From NCBI GenBank assembly GCA_963693285.1, contig OY848925.1, positions 5,868,932 through 5,932,931 of the forward strand: a DNA stretch of 64,000 bases, read 5' to 3'. Origin of the DNA: Xestospongia muta (taxonomy: Eukaryota; Porifera; Demospongiae; Haplosclerida; Petrosiidae). The notes under the pieces are model-generated. The model was given only the letters and a program-made list of their open reading frames with translations. It did no database searches and was not told where the DNA came from. The translations under genes and the position numbers were made by a program. Below are positions 55,079 through 64,000 of this stretch, one piece after another. Each line of letters opens with the position of its first letter. Positions within the stretch are counted from its first letter, which is position 1.

Positions 55079-57578
55079 ATGTGGCGTTTGTCCAAGCTAA
55101 TTTCACGACCTTCACTACTTAGGTTTGCTTCCACTAGTCTCTCTCAGGCGACTAGTGTATCAGTAGCTGAAGATGGAAACAAGTTGCATTTATTGACTGA
55201 AGGAGAGCTGGAGAGACGCTACCACAGTGTCTGGTTGAGGCATAACTGTCGATGTACAGAGTGTTTGTCGCCTACTTCTTGGCAGAACATTGTCCATCAC
55301 ACTCATTTAATGGATTTGAAAATTATTGATGCTAACCTTATGGATGGTATGATTATTAAGTAATGCTTTGTATACAGTCTAAAAGCAATACTTCAATGTG
55401 AAATTAATGCTATCCTAGACCCCAACCCTAAGTGTTGGAACCAAAATGTATTAATTTCGTATTAAAGTATGACTTTTTCCTGCTATATAGGACTCTAACT
55501 ACAGCTTTTATTTAATTTTTCTCTCTTGAAAACAGAGGATTCTGTTGAAGTGAAGTGGGATAGTGCAACCGGCCCTCACTCTTGTCATTTTGATATCCAA
55601 TGGCTTAAACAATACGATTACACATCTCCTGGTATACATGAGGAGAGACGCTTGCAGGAGTGGCCATTAGTGACTGTGCGTAAGACAAAAAGACAAGACA
55701 TCTTGCTTCATTCTCTGCTCTAATTGTTACAGGATTCACTCCCAGAAACAGATTATGAAGAAGTTATGTCTGGCAAGGAAGGATTTTACAAGTAGGCTCA
55801 AACAAGCATGTGTTCAAACTATTAATTAAGGAGTTGACATAAATGTTATTTTCCATCTCCATGATTGTCAAAGAGCATTAATTATATTATACACTACTTT
55901 CACTGTCTTTAAAACAGATGGCTCAAACAAATAAATTTCTATGGACTTTCTCTCCTCACTAATGTTCCTGCTATTGATAGAGAGGCTGAGAGGGTAAGAT
56001 GTGAGGAGTTTGTTAAACAATTCATTGTTTCTATCAATACAGGTGTGTAAGAAAATTGCTGATCCTCAGACGCAAGCGTATGTTCCAGTGAGTTCAGAGA
56101 GAGGGGGAAGGGAAAGGAGAGAGGTTTATAATATTACAATTGTTTTCACAGGTGTTTGATGTTGTTGCTAAAGAAGATGTTGTCGATGACGCTGCCTATT
56201 CTTTGGATGATCTTATCATGCACATGGATCAAGGGTACTTTGAATCTTCCCCTGGGATTCAAGTGTTACACTGTCTAAAGTAAGTCTTAAAATATAATAT
56301 GTAGTTATTATTTCTTATTCAGATTTGATGATTGTGTCGAAGGAGGAGAGACATTATTTGTGGATGGCTTTCCAGTAGTAGAGCAACTACGAAGAGACCA
56401 CCCTAAAGAATTTAAAACGCTAACTCAAGTTCCTTATTGGGTCCAGCGAGTGCATCAATCTTTAGATAATCAGTTAAGTGATCATCAGACAGTAATCAGT
56501 TTTAGTCTACATAATATGTGTGTATTTTATTTGCCATTGTTGTGTGCAACTATTGAAATGAGAAGCATACCTCAACTAATGAATATACTCACTGACCTTT
56601 TCTGCCATACACTTTATGGTTTCTTTAACAAAAACACTTTGTATTGATCATGCGATCACGAGGTTTTTATGTTAATCTTCTAATCATGTGACATATTTTT
56701 TATTCATTCTCTTTGTAGGGAAGATCCAATATGGATTCAATATGGAAGACCTCATATAGTCCTTGATCGCAATGACAGGGTCAATTTGCATATAACACAA
56801 CAATGTCTATCTGGTTGCTATAGAAACATTTCCTAATAACTCTAGATCATTTCCTACTAATTCTAGATCATTTCCTATTAACTGTACATCATTTTATTAC
56901 CATTATGTAAACATATTGTCTTATTTATAGATTGTAGGTATTAATTGGTCACCACAATTTCATGCTCCGTTACAAGTACCAGAAGTAAAAGCATCACTTT
57001 TAATACCACAGATGTTATATTAAATGTTCTTATCATAGAATGAAGTGGAAGGATATTATGATGCTTTTATTTTGCTCTCAAGTATGTTTGAAAACTCACC
57101 ATTAAAGGTAGACAATTGAATGTATGTGAAAAGGATTCATGGATGGATGGATGGATGGATGGATGGATGAATGGATGAATAAATGGATGGATGGATGAAT
57201 AAATGGATGGATGGATGAACAGATAGAGGTCAGAGATGAATGGATGGATGGACTATGTCTACAGTAATCATCATTTCTCTGATCTAGATTAAACATCGAT
57301 TTAGACCTGGTGATCTTATTGCCTTTAACAATCGCCGTGTACTTCATGCAAGAAATGGATTCAAACTGAATGGTGGTGTGCGTCATTTACAGGTTGGTAT
57401 TAAACATTAAAAGTGATACACAGTTAATTAACTTATGGTTAATTAATTCAAGTACTATTCTTTATAGGGGCTGTATCTTAATATTGACTTTTTTCGAAGT
57501 CGTTTTCTTGTGCTTGCCAATCAATTGAAAACTGGAGAGAATACAAAACATGTTTTCAATCATAGTTGGATAGCTTAA
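55079..57578 (+). CDS. BBOX1-like 2-oxoglutarate dioxygenase, copy 1
   Basis: Twelve exons: 55079-55346, 55536-55675, 55733-55791, 55918-55993, 56043-56087, 56152-56279, 56323-56472, 56719-56779, 56931-56984, 57039-57107, 57288-57392, 57468-57578. They total 421 aa. The start at MWRLSK gives a Arg/Ser-rich, acid-free leader typical of mitochondrial import. The GBBH-like N-domain has the zinc knuckle WLRHNCRCTEC. The TauD domain has the iron motif HMDQ (H-x-D) and the second His in RVLHAR. EGGETLFVDGF matches GGDSEIVDGF of gamma-butyrobetaine hydroxylase, the last enzyme of carnitine synthesis. The C-terminal half is nearer BBOX1 than TMLHE by eye, but the mitochondrial-type leader is a TMLHE trait. 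The precise substrate is therefore open. Confidence 0.9.
57139..57250. repeat. (GGAT)n microsatellite in intron 10 of BBOX1-like copy 1
   Basis: Imperfect GGATGGATGAAT-type repeat of about 110 bp. Confidence 0.93.
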
Positions 57579-57984
57579 TAATCAATGGAACCATTTCTAT
57601 CAATTTATTATTTGTTACAATGATGTAATATTTTCATGTAATTGTTATTCATTACTTTCAAGTAATAAAAATTGTTAATAGTTATTATTTCATTGAAAAA
57701 TAAGTGAATAAACATATAAAGCAAACATGATGTTAAATGTAAATAACAAGGAGGTATGGACAAGGACTTGAAGACCTTTACAATAGTCCTCGGGTACAAA
57801 TATATTTGAATTATCTTTCTCTTTTTCAAGAGGTTGGCATCAAACAAACAATACAGTTGAATTTTCCAACATCTACATATCAAGGATGCCATTAGCATTT
57901 CTGCCAACTAATTATGAGAAAAATTTAACATATTGATCTGCAAATCCAATACAAAGATAATATGGAGTAACTAGTCATTTATAT
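57579..57984. other. 3' flank of BBOX1-like copy 1
   Basis: AT-rich, no gene seen. It may include the left part of the MULE relic that follows. Confidence 0.4.
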
Positions 57985-58400
57985 GCAGAACAGCAGCTCT
58001 TGCCTTTGTTCCCATTTGTTTTGTCCATCTTGCATGGCAAGGAATAAAAGCAGATACTCCAGAGTTACTAAGAATCGATGAATTTGTTATGTATTGAACT
58101 TATACGAGACCAAAGGACCATGGACAAACAAACACTTGGAGGGTTGGTATAATCGTCTACAGTGACAAATCCTATTGAAAAGTCTTTGAATTTGTTGAGG
58201 TATTTCAGAGAGAAAAAGTCGGTACAGAGGTTTCGATACAGCAACTGGCAGCAAGTGCATGTCCACCTTGTTGGAAAAAGAAAACTATAGAGAAAGATCA
58301 ATAAGGAACTCAAAGATAGATTTAGCAGTAACGCAAAATCTCTTTACCAGACTATGTAGCAGGCATGTCGCAACACATTAACTTATGAATTCTTTAATCA
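57985..58400 (+). mobile_element. MULE (Mutator-like) transposase relic
   Basis: In three frames the plus strand shows ALAFVP and LAWQGIKADTPELL, then TNTWRVGIIVYSD, then VFEFVEVFQREKVGTEVSIQ and PCWKKKTIERDQ, and finally ISLPDYVAGMSQHIN. This order matches the C-terminal third of animal MULE/FLYWCH-linked transposases (AFVPVDDV..., RTNNxVEGWH, the IFxxIEIFKxEQxxTE helix, and PPPRKKK). It has many stops and frameshifts and no ends. Confidence 0.68.
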
Positions 58401-58612
58401 TTATTTTCTTTAACATTAAATTGTACCCTCTTTAATCATCATTTATCTTAAACTCCTTCATCATCACTTAGATTGTTTCGGTCCCTTTTAGTTCAGTATC
58501 TGTCGCCTTGCAATTTGTAAATTTTATTTCGTTATATTAGAATTACGGTATCCGTATCCGTATATTAAAATTCGAGTATGCTGTATGCGAGCCTGGTATA
58601 ACTCAATGAAAG

Positions 58613-61600
58613 ATGCTACGCTCTTTGATACATCAATTCGCGAGACCACGAGTCCTCTCTTCTTTTCGATATTTGCATTCTACTGTCACAGTTAAAGGTA
58701 CCAGTGTGTCAGTGGCTGAAGATGGCAAGAAACTGTATTTGTGGATAGATGGAGAACCAGAGAGAAGATATCACAGCGTCTGGTTGAAGCACAACTGCCA
58801 ATGTCCCAAATGTCTTTCTCCATTCACTGATCAAGTCGTTGTGCCTGTTGCCTCGTTAACTTTAGACACGAAGATAACGTCTGCAGAGATAATTGGTAAG
58901 TTTTCTTTTGATACCACGTGTCTTGGCACAACTAGTTTTACAAGTTTTACGATCTCGTTTATTCATTTATTCAACTAGATAGCACAGTGCATTTCACTGT
59001 TACAAATCAATCCTCAGGAGATACTCACACCGGATACTGCTCAACTGATTGGCTGAAGGAGTTTAACTATTGTAACAATGAGAGAACGAAACGGAGAAAT
59101 GAAGCAGAACCTATTGTTGCTGTATGCCAACAAATATGGTAGTTGCTGGAGCACCAATAAATGGATCCTATAATCTCATTGTAAATTAATGCATTAGGTT
59201 CTGAAGGTCCTGAGTTTTATTTTTATTTATTGAAGTATAATATTTTGTTTGGTGCTCTGGTCGCTACATAACAAATAGTTTATATGTCTGGAATAAAGTT
59301 CTGGACAGCTCTTTGATAGGCTTAATTGAACAATTATTTTTTTAATTTAGTCATCTCTTCCAACTTGTGATTTTAAAGCAATAATGGAGACAGATGAAGG
59401 TCTATATAAGTATGCTATGTGTGTTACTGATGTATGATACAATAAATTGTTTATATTATAGATGGTTGAAGCAACTTAATTATTATGGTGTGTCCCTAAT
59501 ACAAAATATGCCAGCAAAGAATGGTGTGATAGCTAAGGTTTGTCCCAATGGAAAGCATTGTACCCGTGTCTTTTATCAAGTAATTTTATTTACCAAGCAT
59601 TAAAGTTTCATTACTTTCTCATAAAGGTTGCACAGAGAATTGGAGATATTCAGAGCACAATTTATGGAGAGGTTTGGTGTTAATGATATTCATAGCCATG
59701 ATGTTAACACGTGCTTATTATTAGACTTTTGATGTTGTGACCTCTGACACGCCCATTAATCAAGCTTACAGTGATGATGCCCTGATACTGCACATGGATC
59801 TAGGGTTTTACGAGGCCATGCCTGGACTTCAACTCCTACATTGCGTCCAGTAGGTATTAAAACTGGAGTATATCGTATATAACAAAATTTGATCTGTAAC
59901 ATTTTATAATATATGGAACAATATTCTTACATATCACAGTAAATCAAAAATGTGACAGTTTCAGGTGCAATTTTTTAACTGTGGGAAATGACAATGTATA
60001 TAGTACACATATAGATATACTGTTTAGATACAATATATTTTTTTAATAACTGTCATTATGTTTAAAGGTGACCTTAGTATATGTAACAGCTGTAGATTTT
60101 ATCATTTGTTTTGTGTTTACTCTATTATTTCATAGTTTATATTGTCCATGTATTCTTGTTCTAGAAATGATAAAGTTGTTGAAGGAGGAGAGAGTGTGTT
60201 GTTAGACGCTTATCCAGTTGTTTTGGAAATGAGAGAAAAGTATCCAAAGGAGTTTGAGACCCTAACTCAAATTCCTGTTAGCGTTCAACGTGTTCACTAC
60301 AAGAGGTTAGTTTCCCTGTTATTTGGGACATTTAATGATCATAATTGATTCACTTATAATCACTATATACTATATAGTATTAGAAAACCAAGTCTGACAA
60401 AATGGGTCTTATCATGCAAAAAGAAATTCAATTGAATGCTTGCTTGCATATAAATGGTTGCCATGCAAACATCTTGAACAGGAACTCTGTGGATACTTGT
60501 ATTGTGAAGGACAATCAATGTGCTTCCTATATACCAAACTTCCTGTTTAAGACAACTGCACAGCAACTGTTTATACACAAGTATTCATTCAAAATTTTTT
60601 GTACAATAAGAACCTTTTGTCAGACATGGCCACATTTTAGTTATTAGCTCACTAACTGATATTGTACAATAGTAATAAACATTGTATTGCTGTCTCTTGC
60701 TATTCAAAGTTGCCATCCAACTCTTTTGTACTGCCAAGGTAACTTGATTGCTTTAATTATAGGAAGATTCCTGCTGACTTTCAGTTTGAACGACCTACAA
60801 TTACTTTAGATAGAGATGGCAGAGTGAGTTATTGAGTTGTAGTTATTCTCTACGTTTCTTTGTGTATAGATCATCGGAATTTACTGGTGTCCTCAATTGA
60901 ATGGACCTGTTATTGCTGATGAGGTGAGTATAGTATATGAACATGGACTAATTTTAACCTGTCAAACACTGTTTTGGAAGCAGTTTGCCAAATTCTGCTC
61001 TAACTGAATTTTACACTCTACAGTATGTGAGAGTTGCTAGAAGAAAGTTTAGCAATTTTGCTAAGTTCTTTGCCAGTTATTTCTAGTATTTACTATGGAC
61101 TTAAATATTTAAACAGTTTGCAAGTGGGTAGTTGTCAGTAAGAGAAATATTCTTCTTTTATGTTTATTAAAAATGCAAAACAATAAATAGTACTGGTAAA
61201 TTTAGAAACAGTAGATATAATGTTATTGGTATGTCAAATTAGCTAACTTTCAATTTATAGGATGAAATTGAAGATTATTACAACGCTTTTACTCTATTAT
61301 CTAAAATGTTTGATGAGTCAGACTTAAAGGTAAATTACAAATCCAACAATTGTACAACAAGTCTATCATTATTTTAGCTTCATCATCGTCTGGAACCAGG
61401 TGAAGCAATCACTTTTAATAATCGCCGAGTGATGCATTCTCGAACTAAAATCTCACGAAATGGAGGTCAACGTTACTTAGAGGTGAGTAGAGATATAGAA
61501 CCAGTGGACTTTCCTTAAGTATTTATTTATTTACCCATCTCTGTATTATATTAGTAATTGAATTATAAAGTACTTTTATGATTTATTTGTAATGAAATAG

Positions 61601-61785
61601 AGTTCTACTGAAATGAATAAATGTAGTACAGTAACCAACTGTATAATGTACTATTCCTTTCTGATTTAATGTAGGGTGTGTATGTTTTATTGGATGATTT
61701 TCGAAGTAAGTTCAAGATACTGGCCAAACAATTAGATACTGGTGATCATACTAAACACCTTTTGAACTCCAGTTGGAGCCCTTGA
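58613..61785 (+). CDS. BBOX1-like 2-oxoglutarate dioxygenase, copy 2
   Basis: Twelve exons: 58613-58895, 58979-59121, 59351-59409, 59462-59537, 59627-59671, 59725-59849, 60165-60305, 60763-60823, 60870-60923, 61261-61329, 61378-61482, 61675-61785. They total 423 aa. The leader MLRSLIHQFARPR suits mitochondrial import. The zinc knuckle is WLKHNCQCPKC, the iron motif is LHMDLGFYE and the second His is in RVMHSR. Exon phases match copy 1. An out-of-frame ATG lies 8 bases upstream of the start (58605) and could lower translation slightly. Compared with copy 1 the acidic loop before HMD is different (TSDTPINQAYSDD) and the last helix is well kept. Same enzyme family; substrate unknown. Confidence 0.9.
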
Positions 61786-62256
61786 AATTAATCTTGCGAT
61801 GAATTTTTTCTTTTGAGAAAGTTATTTGTTGTTTTTGTTTAAAATTTAAATAGAGTTTTGGTCGAATGAATATATTTATTACTTTTAATATTAAGAGTTT
61901 TTGCTGCCCTTTCTATTGTGTATTGCTTCAAAATGCATTATAAAAATGTTTAGTAATTTTGTATACATTAAATTAATGGAACATTTTGTTTATTATTCTA
62001 ATAATGCAAGTTTTCAGTTAATGTAACAAATATAGGAAATAATACATTACTGGTAAAGAGTCCTCCTTCATTAGATTTATTATTGGACTTGAACTTTAAA
62101 TGCAATAATGATTATGTCTATAATTACATTGTTGTATAGTATTGATCACAATAATGTGAATTAAATAGTTGTACAGTTATTTCATGGAAAGTTTAAGTGC
62201 CTGAACAGAATCTGGTATCGTTTCATTCAACCCACATATCATGGTATAGTCTGGCA
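61786..62256. other. Intergenic between BBOX1-like copies 2 and 3
   Basis: AT-rich, with several AATAAA-like motifs close after the stop. No gene seen. Confidence 0.5.
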
Positions 62257-62342
62257 TAGCCAGCCCCTCCCTTAAATTAAATGGGCGTGTCTGATGGATT
62301 GTGACCAGATCCACCTGTTTCATTTAAGGGAGAGGCTGGCTA
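62257..62342. mobile_element. Hairpin MITE, 86 bp
   Basis: The left arm TAGCCAGCCCCTCCCTTA (62257-62274) is inverted at the right end (TAAGGGAGAGGCTGGCTA, 62325-62342) with a single mismatch. The loop is about 50 bp. Flanks are CTGGCA and CGTGAG, with no clear target duplication. Confidence 0.8.
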
Positions 62343-62568
62343 CGTGAGATTAAGTTGAGCCCATAAACTGAGAAGAAAGTAGAGTTACCCTACTTAGAAA
62401 CATTGTTATATTGTATTACTTGAGATGGACAAGATGAACCAGGTTCACTCAAGTTAACAAATGCCCAGCTTCTTTCCATCATAGCACTGCCCACTCGCTT
62501 AATTAATGTTACTAGCTCCACCTTCTAACCAAAGTATCATTAGATGGACGATCAACTACTCTCCTGCC

Positions 62569-64000
62569 ATGTGGAGACATCTTCAAACTAACTTGTTATC
62601 TGTCTATCGTAGATTACTACATACTAACACACTCTGTCAGACAGCTGTCAATGTGTCAATTGCTGAAGATGGCAAAAAATTGCAGTTGCTAATTGAAGGA
62701 GAACCAGAGAGGCGTTACCACAGTATTTGGCTGAGACATAACTGTCAATGTCCTCAGTGCTTTTCTCACGATGTCTATATGAGTCAGGTCCATCCTAATG
62801 AATTATCTACTGACATTAAAGTTGAATCAGTTGAACTAAAAGGCAAGAATTAACTAATTCGTTTCTATTATATTATTGTTGTATGAGAAGTGATGTAATC
62901 TTTGTATAATTATACATTAGAGATTGTGTGTGATGTAGGACATTTTAGGAACATCAAGACTTCTGTCTAAACAGTAGTACAAGTTGTACATTAGGAAAAT
63001 GGACATGACTCAATATTTATGTTATTCATAACTGATGTTTCTCTTGACAGATGATATCCTTCATGTTAAGTGGACCTCATCTCAAGTGAACAACCATATT
63101 GGTTATTTTCCATTACAATGGCTGAAAGATAAAGACTATTCTAATTACAATTCTCGTTGGAATCAACACAGGAAGAATATTGAACCTTTAGTTACTGTAA
63201 GACAATTAATACCATCATTTTATGATGTATATAACTTATTCTATCTTATATTATGCTTGTCCTTGATCACATTTCTTTTCCTTTTGCTCTCATTTTCACA
63301 TCAATTCATTCCCATTCTACTCATCCTCATTCCCATTCTACTCATCCTCATTCCTATTCCAGACCACTCTGCCTATTACTGACTACCTAGACTTAATATC
63401 AAGTGATGAGGGTACTTACAAGTCAGTTATTCTACTAACATATACATCATTTTGTACTTAATACACAGCTGGCTGAAACAGATTAATTATTATGGGTTAT
63501 CTTTAATTAAAAATGCATCAACTGATGAACAAATTTTAGACAAGGTATATATTTAATTGATTAATTATAAAAGTTAGAAACAGGAGCTTGTAATTGAGAT
63601 TTTTAATTATACGCTCTTGCTATAAAAATTGTTGTATCCATGTCAATTATTTAGAGACCATCATTACCAAATAGGTTTTGTCCAAATTTCCACATGTTCA
63701 ACCAACCTTCTATGGTTACACTGCTCCTTTAATTACTTTGCCAGAGGCTGATTCCTCTGATCTTGGGTATGGGACTGGGTCTCTCCACTTTCATCAGGAT
63801 TTGCTATTTTATGAATCACCTCCCGGTATTTTACTATTTCATTGTATCAGGTTTGTTTGCTTCTACTAGATGATCAGTCCCTCCAATACTCATCTCTTTC
63901 ATTATCTCTTTCTATTTTTTATTTTATTTTATAGAAACGATCCTTACATTGAAGGAGGTGAAAGTATTCTCTTAGATTGTTATCCTGTAGTCAAAGAAAT
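62569..64000 (+). CDS. BBOX1-like 2-oxoglutarate dioxygenase, copy 3 (cut by window end)
   Basis: Exons 62569-62842, 63051-63196, 63363-63421, 63469-63544, 63675-63850 and 63935-64000 (continues). The start MWRHLQ is chosen by analogy with copy 1; an earlier in-frame ATG is at 62506. The zinc knuckle is WLRHNCQCPQC and the iron motif is FHQDLLFYE (H-x-D). The exon at 63675-63850 joins what are two exons in copies 1 and 2. Intron 1 begins with GC instead of GT (AAAAG/GCAAG). GGESILLDCYPVV at the window end matches copy 2. No frame break is seen. Confidence 0.88.

Noticed and set aside
57102..57386. His-Pro-Ser-Ile repeat protein on the minus strand
   Set aside because: Translation of the GGAT microsatellite in a BBOX1-like intron.
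58068..58313. Minus-strand 81-codon frame
   Set aside because: Antisense of the MULE relic, whose coding signal is on the plus strand.

Overview
This is an AT-rich, intron-rich eukaryotic window. Introns are short (about 50-300 bp, GT-AG), genes are packed a few hundred bases apart, and the gene content is animal-like: C/EBP, Nova-type KH protein, UGP2, ALKBH2, BBOX1-like and PLB1-like genes. The death-fold plus LRR proteins and overall style look like a demosponge, perhaps Amphimedon. That species guess rests on memory of the protein style, not on a search.

Layout. 0.5-1.3 kb: an intronless C/EBP-type bZIP gene (minus), with a compact promoter shared with the next gene. 1.6-10.2 kb: three tandem 15-exon genes for membrane-anchored phospholipase B1-like SGNH hydrolases (plus). 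10.4-11.2 kb: an intronless ALKBH2 homologue (minus). 11.3-14.9 kb: a broken UGP2 copy joined to an unidentified exon, then a decayed CCDC22 gene.

From about 14.8 to 51.2 kb lie two copies of one segment in direct orientation (14.79-32.92 kb and 35.18-51.24 kb). Each carries a TUBGCP4 remnant, an intact 12-exon gene for a death-fold/coiled-coil/LRR protein (about 955 aa), a dead C14orf119 homologue, short fragments of the PLB1-like and ALKBH2 genes, and an intact 12-exon UGP2. The junction between the units (32.9-35.2 kb) holds further ALKBH2 and UGP2 fragments. Several transposon insertions are present in one unit and absent at the matching site of the other, so the pair works as an internal clock. 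UGP2 copy B shares a 96-bp divergent promoter with a Nova-like gene. A remnant of that gene's first exon also sits beside UGP2 copy A.

52.5-54.1 kb holds a hAT transposon relic. At 54.5-55.0 kb is a small Cys-rich membrane protein gene. 55.1-64.0 kb holds three tandem BBOX1-like 2-oxoglutarate dioxygenase genes (the last cut by the window edge), separated by a MULE transposase relic and a hairpin MITE.

The gene products do not form one pathway. The window is best read as ordinary metazoan genes reshaped by repeated tandem and segmental duplication. Exon boundaries come from reading splice sites and phase by eye; every multi-exon model listed as a CDS closes in frame.
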